From Actinomadura geliboluensis (GTDB lineage: Bacteria; Actinomycetota; Actinomycetes; Streptosporangiales; Streptosporangiaceae): a DNA stretch of 64,000 bases. The stretch covers positions 1-64,000 of the forward strand of contig NZ_VCKZ01000006.1 in the NCBI RefSeq assembly GCF_005889745.1, given 5' to 3'. Positions 25,801-33,700 of this stretch are shown here, one piece after another. Below the pieces are notes generated by a model. It had not been told where the DNA came from. It ran no database searches and was given only the letters and a program-made list of their open reading frames with translations. Every line of letters begins with the position of its first letter. Position 1 is the stretch's first letter. Made by a program: the position numbers and the translations under genes.

Positions 25801-26539
25801 GTTCTCGGCCGATGAAATCGGCCAAGCGCGGCCCAGGATGATGACGGTCGGTCGGCTGGCCGACCTACTCCAGGATGATGCCGACTTCGTGTCAGTGGCT
25901 CGGCTGTACGCGGGTGAGGATGTCGAGCTGATCGACGTGCTCAAGGACATCCTGGACGCTGAGCATGTGCCGTTCATCCCGGCATACCGCTACAAGGACT
26001 CTGGGCTGCGCAAGCGCGCACAGTGGGAAGAGACCTGGCGGTTGCAGCGGCTGGAGGATGAAACCGGGGAGCGGCTCGATATTAAGGTGCCGCCGAAGTA
26101 CACGGGTGCCGACTTCATCAAACACTCGTACTGGCGAAATCGCGGGAAGTTGGATGTGCCCAAGGAGCGGTTCATCTCCTATCCCGGTGCGAGCCCGGAC
26201 GGGGACGACACGCTGTTGCTCGGGTGGGCTGGTTGGGATCACGCTCAGCAGGCCCATGCGCTCGTGACGCTCATTGAGGAGCGGACGACGCGGGACGGAT
26301 GGGAGCTTGAGCGGCTCATGCCCTTGCTTGCTGGGCTGGACGAAGTCCTGCCCTGGGTTAAGCAGTGGCACAGCGAGGTGGATCCGGAGACCGGATTGAG
26401 CCCGGCCGTCGCCTACGAGGGCTACCTTCAGGAGCAGGTGGAGAAGTATCCCGGGTTGTCTCGGGAGGAGTTGGCCAAGTGGCGGCCTCCGAAGAAGACC
26501 CGAGGGCGGGGCACTCGCAAGAAGAAGGCGGACGAGTAG
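22820..26539 (+). CDS. pglX: BREX type 2 adenine-specific DNA methyltransferase PglX
   Basis: 1239 residues; the ATG overlaps the pglW stop and has AGGAG upstream. The catalytic part has the SAM-binding motif VIDPTCGSGHFLLGAFEHL (256-274) and the N6-adenine motif NPPY at 401-404. PglX modifies host DNA, and its loss blocks BREX phage protection. From about codon 408 (24040) to about 860 (25400) the base composition falls to roughly 50 percent GC with many AAA, AAT, ATT and TTT codons, while the N-terminal 400 codons are over 65 percent GC; GC rises again after 25.4 kb. This stretch corresponds to the target-recognition region, suggesting the specificity segment was exchanged. The frame is intact throughout. 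Confidence 0.93.
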   Translation: MIDPDALLNDLKPQVRALENDLRDRAGEERFDVPLRAEWDKAVRRNRTAATYETWLEDQVTQSAVAWVLSTVFLRFCEDNRLIDDVFLSGRGERLDLAKERQQHFFEQPEHASETDREWIVEGLDAMSKASPVAAGLFDRNHNPMWRITPSLEGAKALIDFWRRSRPALPEEGLEVATVPVHDFTDPKWNTRFLGNLYQDLSEHAKKKYALLQTPEFVEEFILSLTLDEAINEFGLDPEPPEACPEELNLPRGLRVIDPTCGSGHFLLGAFEHLVEKLQAARPYDDKWDIVQRALYSVHGVDKNPFAVAIARFRMLIAAMQAGEVKRLKDAPDFALNIAVGDSLIHGRGGPELDQGRWEFDENGELAEPEPVFTYATEDIGDYAKTVDLLGVGSYHVVVGNPPYITVKDKTENENYRVYKSCSGKYALSVPFAERFFQLAIRASRDHRGAGHIGQITANSFMKREFGKKLIEEFFPTIRLTHVIDTSGAYIPGHGTPTIILVGRRTFPRNESIRAVLGIRGESTQPNNPADGRVWQAIVKQINEPNTSSDWVSAVDLSPEALRQHPWSMSGGGAAELIQKLEQSTDKLESKLARAIGPASFPGQDEAFILSSSWFARHSLPSHLERPLVIGEVVRDWNEHCDARALTPYDTEHRAITLDMQSSWGRHLWTVRTTLGATIGFGGVTRFQAGEDWWTWYRWIPERYQIPMSITFAFVATHNHFALDRGGNVFNRSAPVVTLAEGATEEGHLELLGLLNSSTACFWLKMVSQAKGGTDNSSGGGNRWTPEAWIDRYEFTGTKLQNLPLPHELPLDLGKRLDHLAQSLARSTPSALCAREKPTGAALERAYKQWTRDRGRMLALQEELDWEVYQLYGLLDQKEASKLVSAPHLPYEIDLGERAFEIVLARRMAAGEVDTQWFERHGSTPVTEVPQHWPEDYRRVVEKRIEVIEKRPQTIGLIERPEYKRRWVSEPWEKMEKDALRNWLLDRCETRELWFSADEIGQARPRMMTVGRLADLLQDDADFVSVARLYAGEDVELIDVLKDILDAEHVPFIPAYRYKDSGLRKRAQWEETWRLQRLEDETGERLDIKVPPKYTGADFIKHSYWRNRGKLDVPKERFISYPGASPDGDDTLLLGWAGWDHAQQAHALVTLIEERTTRDGWELERLMPLLAGLDEVLPWVKQWHSEVDPETGLSPAVAYEGYLQEQVEKYPGLSREELAKWRPPKKTRGRGTRKKKADE

Positions 26540-26553
26540 GCGATCGACCGGGC

Positions 26554-26754
26554 TCATCGGTCCGCTACCTCAAGAAGCCTCTGGCGGAGGACGAAGCCGT
26601 CAGTGGCCCAGATGAACATGTCGTCGCCTTTGACCGCCATCCATAGGGGACGAGCAGGGTCGGCGATGATGCCGAACGTAGGAAACTCTCGTCTCAGTTC
26701 GGCAAGGTAGGCGGCCGGGTCAAGCTGCCATGCTCCGTTGCTTGCGGCCTTCAT
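26554..26754 (-). CDS. Small uncharacterised protein (66 aa)
   Basis: The ATG at 26754 overlaps the stop of the upstream gene in ATGA, which is the main reason to call it. The product starts MKAASNGAWQLDPAAYLAEL and ends DGFVLRQRLLEVADR, with ADPARPLWMAVKGDDMFIWA in the middle, a mixed alpha/beta small domain with no motif I recognise. It is the last of three short, tightly packed leftward genes placed head to head with the XRE/DUF397 pair and tail to tail with pglX. Confidence 0.6.
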   Translation of the reverse strand: MKAASNGAWQLDPAAYLAELRREFPTFGIIADPARPLWMAVKGDDMFIWATDGFVLRQRLLEVADR

Positions 26755-27065
26755 CCTGGGGCGCCCAAGTAGCTCTTGATCATGACTAGGGCGTCGGTGA
26801 TGCGCTCGCTCTCGGCGATGGGCTGCTGCCAGGACGTGAAGAACCAGTAGCGCCCCTCGTCCCTTTCGTGTGGTCGACATGTAATCGTGTCGCCTGAGAC
26901 TCCCCTCGCTCCGCAGACGCTCCGCGCAGTCGAGGTCAGGTTGCGGACGACCAGCCCGCCGGCCACGTACTGAACTGTGAAGCTGTGCGCCATCAGGTGC
27001 ATACCCAATGCCTTGAGCCGCACGTACGACTCGACGGCCGGGGACTCGTGCTCAGGAACGTTCAC
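26751..27065 (-). CDS. Uncharacterised 104-residue protein
   Basis: GTG start at 27065 with an excellent GAGGAGGTG just upstream. The start lies inside the end of the preceding gene (14-bp overlap), and the stop overlaps the start of the next (ATGA). The sequence runs YVRLKALGMHLMAHSFTVQYV, then SGDTITCRPHERDEGRYWFFTSWQQPIA and a C-terminal helix ERITDALVMIKSYLGA. No transmembrane segment, signal or catalytic motif is evident. Similar small proteins accompany Scr1-type XRE regulators in actinomycetes, but no function can be named. Confidence 0.6.
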   Translation of the reverse strand: MNVPEHESPAVESYVRLKALGMHLMAHSFTVQYVAGGLVVRNLTSTARSVCGARGVSGDTITCRPHERDEGRYWFFTSWQQPIAESERITDALVMIKSYLGAPG

Positions 27066-27417
27066 CGCACCTCCTCAAGGACTCGGCGAGTGCGATCCGC
27101 TCGGACAGTCGTGTCTGGGCGTCGCAGAGCAACCACAGTTCGTCCGAGTTGACCGCCTGTACCTCGTCCAGACACCCGTTAAGGAGCTGGTAGTCGGTCA
27201 GCTTGGCGAGGCGGCGCGCGATGAACCTGTCGCTGTCCAACCGCTCACATTGCCAATCGGACATAGACGGCATTTGCCGCAAGGTCATGGGATTACTCAA
27301 TACCAGCCTCTTTGCCATGTAGGGGACCTCGTTGTCTCTGGTTGCGGCGAAAAGCTTGCGACCAGCCTCACAGTCCGAGTAAAAGAGAGCTAGTGACCGT
27401 TCCACACTGGCAGTCAA
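27052..27417 (-). CDS. Uncharacterised protein, up to 121 aa
   Basis: Open frame ending at 27052. The start is uncertain: TTG at 27417, GTG at 27405 or ATG at 27318 are possible and none has a strong ribosome site. The coherent part (MAKRLVLSNPMTLRQMP then SMSDWQCERLDSDRFIARRL and a helical C-terminus rich in Leu, Glu and Arg) reads like a soluble helical protein. It is divergent from the XRE gene 55 bp away, so both may share one promoter region that the XRE protein could control. Confidence 0.5.
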   Translation of the reverse strand: MTASVERSLALFYSDCEAGRKLFAATRDNEVPYMAKRLVLSNPMTLRQMPSMSDWQCERLDSDRFIARRLAKLTDYQLLNGCLDEVQAVNSDELWLLCDAQTRLSERIALAESLRRCGERS

Positions 27418-27472
27418 GCCGAGCCAAGATCACCTACACCACTCCCCCTGGTGTACTCCCCCGGAGGCCCCA

Positions 27473-28270
27473 ATGAGTGAGAATCAAGCTCGCACCTTTT
27501 TCGGCAGCGAACTTCGCCGTAAGCGCGAGGATGCTGGCCTGACAGGCAAACAGCTCGCTGACGCACTCGGCTGCACTCCGCAATGGATCAGCACCATGGA
27601 GAGCGGGCGCAAGGTATCCGAGCAGAGTGCCCTCGATCTCGACACGTACTTCAAGACGGGCGGCCACTTCCACCGCTTGTGGAAGCTTGTCAACGACGTT
27701 GAACTCAAGACCACCCTGCCTCCTGGATTCAACGAGTACGCCGAGCAGGAGATGAATGCGAGCTCCCTTCGCGCCTTTTCCGGGTCGCTCATCAACGGCC
27801 TCTTCCAGACCGAAGAGTACGCGCGTGCCGTCATGGGCCGGATGATGGGCGACCGAGTAACAGAACTGGTCGCAAAGCGAATGGCTCGCCAGACAATCCT
27901 GACGCGGGACAACCCTCCGCTGGTATGGCTCACGATCGATGAAGCGATCTTGCACCGCGTGATTGGGTCCCCAGAGATCATGCGCGGGCAACTCGAAGCG
28001 CTCCTCGCGACGTCAGAGCGACCGGGAACGGTGCTAGAAGTCATGCCGTTCCACTGCGGTTACCACGCGGGACTCGGCGGCGAATTCACGATCTTGGGGT
28101 TCCCTGACGGGAGCAGCGCGGCTTACACCGAGTCTGCTGGGGTTGGAACATTGATCCAGAAACCTGACCAAGTTGCAGACTTCGTCGTACGCTGGGACTC
28201 ACTCAGAGGCTACGCGCTCTCTATCCCAGAGTCGCGAGCCGCGGTAAAGGCAGCGATGGAGAGACTATGA
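27473..28270 (+). CDS. Scr1-type XRE regulator (HTH_XRE plus DUF5753)
   Basis: 265 residues. The N-terminal XRE helix-turn-helix spans about 8-60 (ELRRKREDAGLTGKQLADAL, CTPQWISTMESGRK). The rest is the DUF5753 domain: the characteristic GLFQTEEYARAVM near 105, LVWLTIDEAILHRVIGSPEIM and TVLEVMPFHCGYHAGLGGEF, and the Phe/Thr/Ser-rich strand before a C-terminal helix. Family knowledge: these regulators pair with a DUF397 partner encoded immediately downstream and, in Streptomyces, act as toxin-antitoxin-like or developmental regulator pairs (Scr1/Scr2-like). The stop overlaps the DUF397 start in ATGA. Position inside the BREX locus suggests it arrived with the insert. Confidence 0.9.
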   Translation: MSENQARTFFGSELRRKREDAGLTGKQLADALGCTPQWISTMESGRKVSEQSALDLDTYFKTGGHFHRLWKLVNDVELKTTLPPGFNEYAEQEMNASSLRAFSGSLINGLFQTEEYARAVMGRMMGDRVTELVAKRMARQTILTRDNPPLVWLTIDEAILHRVIGSPEIMRGQLEALLATSERPGTVLEVMPFHCGYHAGLGGEFTILGFPDGSSAAYTESAGVGTLIQKPDQVADFVVRWDSLRGYALSIPESRAAVKAAMERL

Positions 28271-28470
28271 ACAACTGGCAGACCGTCCGGTGGCGTAAGA
28301 GCAGCTACAGCGACCACCAGGGGGGAAACTGCATAGAGGTCGCGTGCCTCGCCCCCGTGATCAGCGTCCGTGACTCCAAGGATCCGGATGGGCCGAAGCT
28401 GACCTTCAGCGTTGCCGCGTGGTCCGCCTTCGCTCGGTCGGTCAAGGACAGCGAGCACGATCTGGCCTGA
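28267..28470 (+). CDS. DUF397 small protein, partner of the XRE regulator
   Basis: 67 residues, ATG overlapping the XRE stop. The sequence is a textbook DUF397 domain: WRKSSYSDHQGGNCIEVA, then ISVRDSKDPDGPKLTFSVAAWSAF and a short C-terminal helix. DUF397 proteins are the obligate partners of Scr1-type XRE regulators. A strong hairpin 20 bp downstream ends the two-gene unit. Confidence 0.92.
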   Translation: MNNWQTVRWRKSSYSDHQGGNCIEVACLAPVISVRDSKDPDGPKLTFSVAAWSAFARSVKDSEHDLA

Positions 28471-28490
28471 CATCCCCCGTTCGGCCCGGG

Positions 28491-28519
28491 AGCCTTCGGC
28501 CGCCTGCCGGCCGAAGGCT
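28491..28519 (+). terminator. Hairpin terminator after the XRE/DUF397 pair
   Basis: A perfect 12-bp stem (AGCCTTCGGCCG and its complement) encloses a 5-base loop, 20 bp after the DUF397 stop. There is no U-run, as is common in high-GC actinobacteria. It separates this pair from the convergent rloB gene. Confidence 0.75.
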
Positions 28520-28614
28520 TCGCCTCGTCCTCGGCCCCGAAAGGTGGGGAGTCAGGCAGCGCGGGAATCCACCGCGAGGTCGAGCGCCTCGTTTATCTGC
28601 TACCCCCGTGACCG

Positions 28615-29229
28615 CTATCGGTCGGCGTCACCGCGAATCGCCTTGACGAGACGCCAGACGGCGCTCGATGGATTGGGCGGCGGGCCGTCGCCTTCATGCA
28701 GCTTCCGCGCCCGTGCGCAGGCAGGTTCGAGACCCTCCTTGAAGTCCTCGAACCGGGTGGCGGATTTCGACCAGCCCGGCCGAAGTTCCTTGAGTGTCCG
28801 CTCTGCCTCCCGCGCGAACTGGAACGGCCCTCTGTGGTCCTTCAGGTGCAGGATGAGCCAGAGCTCGAACGACGGGGACGAGGGCGCGATCCTCACGTCC
28901 GTCCCCCGAGCCTCGTCGAGTATGTCGCCGACAAGGCGGTCATCCAGCTCCGTGTCGAGCACGCACCATATCTCGTCATAATCATCCGCGCGGCGTCGTT
29001 TCGCCTCCCGAACTATCGCCACATGGTCGCAATCCGGCGCATCAACATCCAGTTGCGGACCTGTGCGGGTACGCATGCCCGTGAAGTAATGCTTCTCAGT
29101 CTTACCCTCGCACAGGATCAGGAGGCTACGGCGCTCGCGCCGCGATCCTCCCGCACGGCGGCGCAGGTCGGTCTGCGTACTGAACGCTCGCGGCGGACGC
29201 CCGGCACGCTTACGACTCTGCTGAGCCAT
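28615..29229 (-). CDS. rloB: RloB-like TOPRIM-type nuclease (AbiLii-like)
   Basis: 204 residues from the ATG at 29229, overlapping the end of the ATPase gene by 20 bp; a longer N-terminal extension is open but unlikely. After a basic N-terminus (KRAGRPPRAFSTQTDLRRRAG) comes the RloB pattern: LLILCEGKTEKHYFTGM, HVAIVREAKRRRADDYDEIWCVLDTE, IAPSSPSFELWLILHL and a C-terminal helical part ending NPSSAVWRLVKAI. CEGKTE and VLDTE supply the acidic residues of the TOPRIM-like centre. RloB is the nuclease partner of the RloA ATPase, a pair known as the AbiL-type or RloAB abortive-infection system. Both motifs are intact. Confidence 0.82.
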   Translation of the reverse strand: MAQQSRKRAGRPPRAFSTQTDLRRRAGGSRRERRSLLILCEGKTEKHYFTGMRTRTGPQLDVDAPDCDHVAIVREAKRRRADDYDEIWCVLDTELDDRLVGDILDEARGTDVRIAPSSPSFELWLILHLKDHRGPFQFAREAERTLKELRPGWSKSATRFEDFKEGLEPACARARKLHEGDGPPPNPSSAVWRLVKAIRGDADR

Positions 29230-30469
29230 CGCCGATGTCCTCTCGAGCGGCCAGCGCCGCAGCGAACAACTCGTCATCGATCAGAGGCACGGCTCCGTAA
29301 CGGCCCGCGAGATAGCGACGTTCACGGTTCTCTTCGCTCCGAGGCTTGAAATCCGAGATGGGGAAGAGCTCCGTGGCTCCGCATTCGTCCTTCTCTGTGA
29401 ACCAGATATGATCACGGAGAAGAACCTCCTCACCCTGTATCCTGCCCAGAAGCGATACATCATGACTGGTGAAGATCAATTGCGCTCCGCGCGTGTTGAT
29501 TTGCGGATCCCGGAAGAGCTTGATGACCTGCGCGGCCAGGAAGGGGTGCAGGCTGGAGTCCAATTCATCCACCACGAACGGGGACCCGAGATCAAGGGCC
29601 CTGAACGCGGCGCGCCCCAGCCGGAACAGGAACTGTGTACCGGTCGACTGCTCCGACAGCGCAAAGGTGGCCTTCCCGTCCATCCCCCGATGCTGAAAGT
29701 GGGGACGTTTCCTGCGGGCCGGAGGATCACCCTCACCTCGCCATACTCTCTTTACCCGCGCCTCATACTCGGCATCGCTTTCAGCGACCATCGCAGCGCC
29801 GACGATGCCCGTGTCCGCCGCACGCAGCAGATCAGTAAGGCGCTCGACGTCACCAGCGGGTGACGTCATCGACGCAAAACCGAATTCTCTACTGTTAGTT
29901 CGCCATGCGATGCGTTGGAACCAGGCGTATACCCGCTGCACGTCTTCCTGTTTGGAGCGTGCCGCCAGTGAAAGAAAAAGCACGTTGGGTTCCGTCAACT
30001 CCGCGGCCTGGCGCAGCCCCTTTGCCGAATGCTCACCGTATGAGAAATCTTCGCCTCGCCGATGGAATATGGTCCGCGGCTTCTTCCGTGGATAGCTGTA
30101 CATCCACTCTTCGACGATGCGTTCATCATCCAGGGAGAAACCGTAGGTGTGACGTACTCCATCAATCTGAACATCAACGGCGAAGCTGGACGGCTCGGAC
30201 AGCATCGCTTCGTCCAGTGCGAACGGATGGCGCTTGATGCCGGCGCCCGGCTCATGCTCCCTGAACGACCAGCGCACCAGGTAGGCCATGTACTGCAGCG
30301 CGTCGAGCACGTTGGACTTGCCGGACGCGTTCGCGCCGAAGATCCCCGCCACCGGCAGGGCCGCCCAGGGCTCGTCCTCGGAATGATCGGCCGAGTAGAC
30401 GGGGGTGAGCAGCAACTGCTGCTCGTCTCGGAGCGATCGATGGTTCGCCGCGCGGAAACTCAGCAGCAT
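29210..30469 (-). CDS. rloA: RloA-like AAA/ABC ATPase (AbiLi-like)
   Basis: 419 residues, ATG at 30469. Walker A GIFGANASGKSNVLDAL (about 42-58) follows the N-terminal MLLSFRAANHRSLRDEQQL typical of AAA_15/AAA_21 (OLD-like) ATPases. Near the C-terminus are the ABC-type Walker B FVVDELDSSLHPFLAAQVI and the switch IFTSHDVSLL. A signature-like LSEQSTGTQFLFRL precedes Walker B. Together with RloB it forms a two-gene defence unit in which the ATPase is thought to license the nuclease. It faces away from pglY; the 244 bp between them hold two hairpins. Confidence 0.85.
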   Translation of the reverse strand: MLLSFRAANHRSLRDEQQLLLTPVYSADHSEDEPWAALPVAGIFGANASGKSNVLDALQYMAYLVRWSFREHEPGAGIKRHPFALDEAMLSEPSSFAVDVQIDGVRHTYGFSLDDERIVEEWMYSYPRKKPRTIFHRRGEDFSYGEHSAKGLRQAAELTEPNVLFLSLAARSKQEDVQRVYAWFQRIAWRTNSREFGFASMTSPAGDVERLTDLLRAADTGIVGAAMVAESDAEYEARVKRVWRGEGDPPARRKRPHFQHRGMDGKATFALSEQSTGTQFLFRLGRAAFRALDLGSPFVVDELDSSLHPFLAAQVIKLFRDPQINTRGAQLIFTSHDVSLLGRIQGEEVLLRDHIWFTEKDECGATELFPISDFKPRSEENRERRYLAGRYGAVPLIDDELFAAALAAREDIGDGSAES

Positions 30470-30490
30470 CGGTCACCATCCCTCCACTTT

Positions 30491-30528
30491 CATCGGGTTA
30501 CAGCCCGATGTGTGCGGAAAACCCGCAC
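30491..30528. promoter_or_regulatory. Two adjacent hairpin-forming palindromes between rloA and pglY
   Basis: Hairpin 1 (30491-30510) has 7-bp arms CATCGGG/CCCGATG around 6 bases. Hairpin 2 (30512-30528) has 6-bp arms GTGCGG/CCGCAC around AAAAC. They lie just upstream of rloA (leftward) and about 190 bp upstream of pglY (rightward), in an AT-richer stretch. They look like operator sites or a transcription block insulating the insert from the second half of BREX. Confidence 0.4.
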
Positions 30529-30713
30529 AGTCGCATGTTAACTCTACGTGGTGACATGGCAAGCGAGAAGGAGGTGAAGTCAACCTCACGGTTTGGTTGA
30601 GAGCCTCCGCATCGCACCAGCACCAGGGCCTTCCGGGCTCTTATACCCTTAGCCACTGCTACAACGGGTGGTGCGCACCCAGAGCATCGTGGAACGGAGC
30701 GTGGTGGAGGGCG

Positions 30714-33700
30714 ATGGCGGTTCAGCTGCTACGTGACCTGATCGACATTCCCGAGCGGGTCCTCGCAGGGGACTTCGTCCTGATGCTGTCCAAGGGCGTC
30801 GAGGCCGACTCGACCGTCCGGGACTATGTGGTCACCGACCAGCTGAAGGGGTGCTTCGACGAGGCACTCGGGATCATCCAGTCGACGGTGGAGGGACGGC
30901 AGTCCAGGGCCGTGTACCTGGACGGATCGTTCGGCTCCGGTAAGAGCCACTTCATGGCGGTGCTTCACGCCATCCTGCGCGGTGAGTCCGAGGCGCTCCA
31001 GAAAAAGGGGCTCAAGGACGTCGTCAGTGAGCACCGCGACTGGCTGAAGGGACGCAAGTTCCTCCTTGTCCCCTTCCACATGATCGAGGCCGTATCGCTG
31101 GAGTCTGCGGTTCTCGGCGGATATGTCCGGCACGTGCAGGAAGCGCGTCCCGACGCGCCGCTGCCCGCCGTCTACCGGGACGAAGGCATCCTCGCCGACG
31201 CCCGGGAACTGCGGCAGACCCTCGGCGACGACGCGTTCATCGCCGGGATGTCCGCCGGTACCGAAGAGGAACAGGAGTGGGACGCGGTCGGCTGGACGAG
31301 CGCCACGCTCGACTCCGCCCTCGCCGCGCCACCCGGTGACCCCGAGCGCAGGCGCCTCGTCGGCGACCTCCTCCGCACGCACTTCAAGCGATACGCGCAG
31401 GCGGTCAGCGGAACCGACTCCTTCATCGAACTCGACCGCGGTCTCTCCGAGATCAGTCGGCATGCCAAGAACGTCCTCGGCTACGACGCCATCGTCCTGC
31501 TGCTGGACGAGCTGGTGCTGTGGCTGTCCGGTTACATCGGCGACATCAGCCGCGTGCAGACCGAGGCGCAGAAGGTTTCCAAGCTGGTGGAGTCGGCCGA
31601 ACATGACCGACCCGCGCCGATCGTCAGTTTCGTCCCACGGCAGCGGGACCTGCGGGACCTGGTCGGCAGGGACGTCGCCGGCGCCACCACCGCCAGCCTG
31701 TTCGACACGCTCAAGTACTGGGACGGCCGGTTCGACACGATCAAGCTGGAGGACCGGAACCTGCCCGCCGTGGTGAAGGCGCGGCTGCTCCGGCCGAAGA
31801 GCGTCGAGGCCGAGAAGACCCTCGACACGGCCTTCGAGCGGGTCACCAACGCCCGGTCGGACGTATGGGACGCGCTGCTGGACGCCCAGGGCGGCGCCTC
31901 CGACGCGGAGGCGTTCCGCGCCACCTACCCGTTCAGCCCGGCGTTCCTGCACGCGATGGTCGACATCTCGTCGGCACTACAGCGACAGCGCACCGCGTTG
32001 AAGCTGATGCAGCAGCTTCTCGTCGACTACCGGGACGTCCTCCCCGTCGGCCAGCTCATGCCGATGGGCGCCATCTACGACGTCCTCGCGCGCGGCGCCG
32101 ACCGGCCCTTCACCGACAAGCTGCGCGGCGAGTTCGAGCAGGCCAAGAACTTCTACACCGGCCGCCTGCTCCCCTACTTGCTCGACAAGCACGGCCTGAC
32201 TCCGGAACAGGTCGCGAAGCTGCCGTCCCGGCACGCGTTCCGGGCGGACGACCTGGTGGTCAAGACGCTGCTCCTCGCCGCGCTGGTGCCGAACGTGCCC
32301 GCGCTGCGCGCCCTCACGGCGGGACGGCTCGCCGCGCTCAACCACGGCTCGATCGTGACGATGCTCCCCGGCCAGGACCGGGTCATGGTCGCGAAGACGC
32401 TGCGGGACCTGGCCGGGGAGTTCGGCGAATTCCAGGTCTCGGGCGGCGACGACCCGATGGTCGAGGTTTCGCTGATCCGGGTGGACACGGCGGGCATCCT
32501 GCGGCAGGTCGCCAACGTCGACGACGACGCGGCGAAGCGGCGGCTCGTCAAGGCGATGCTCTGGAAGGAGTTCGAGGCGCAGGACAAGGGCGAGTTCGTC
32601 ACCACCCGGCCGATCATCTGGAAGGGCACGGAACGGATCGTCGAACTGGTCTTCGGCAACGTCCGGGACCGCGAACGCCTTCCCGACCCACAGTTCGAGC
32701 CGGAGATGCCCGACGCACTGCGCGTCATCGTCGACTACCCGTTCGACGAGGGCGACAAGGGGCCCGCCGAGGACCGGCGGCGCCTGCGGGAGCTCCAGGA
32801 GAAGCCCGATCCGCCGCTGACGCTGGCGTGGGTGCCGTCCTTCCTCTCGCGTGCGCGGCTGATGGAACTGGGCGACCTGATTCGCATCAACTACCTGCTG
32901 GAACGCACCGACCGGCTGGACGAGCTGACCGCCACGCTCACCGCGAACGACCGCGAACACGCCCGGACCCAGTTGCGGAACCGGCAGGCCGCTCTGCGCG
33001 ACAAGCTCCTGGCCGCGCTCAGGCGCGCCTACGGCCTCGCCAGCCCTGAAGAGGCCGACCTCGGCGCCCGCTCCGAAGACCCCGTCATCGCCCTCGACTC
33101 CCGCCTCGAGCTGCGGACCCCGGCCGGCGTCGCCTTCGGGGACGCCCTCCAGCGCATCTGCGGCCAGCTTCTCGACCACGCCTACCCGAAGCACCCCGAC
33201 TTCGACCCCACCGGACGTCGGCAGGTGATCCGCCGAAGCGAGATCACGACCGTGCTGCGGACCGTGGAGGAGGCGGTGCAGAACCGCGTCGGGCGGCTGG
33301 AGGTCCCGCGGACCGACGTGCCCGTGCTCAAGCGCATCGCCCACCCGGCGCAGATCGCCACGGTCAGCGAGGTCTTCGTCCTGCGCGACGACTGGAAGAT
33401 GCTGCTGGGGCGGAAGGCCGCGCAGAGCGGCCGTCCCGTGCACGAGGTCCGGGTCCGGGACGTGCGCGGCTGGATCCTGGACGAGCAACCCGGCCTTCCG
33501 CCGCTCATCGTCGACCTGATCATCGCCTGCTACGCGCTCCAGGACAATCGCTCCTGGTTCCGGGGCGACCAGCAGATCCCCCCGCAGGAACCCGGCGAGA
33601 TCCAGTCCGACATGGTGCTGCGGCGCCAGGAACTGCCGAGCGAGGAGGAGTTCCGGCGGGCCGGGGAACGGGCCGACGCGATCTTCAATGTGGCGCGGCA

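Noticed and set aside
28210-28473. 87-residue minus-strand frame over the DUF397 gene
   Set aside because: Antisense of a well-recognised DUF397 protein, with no ribosome site.
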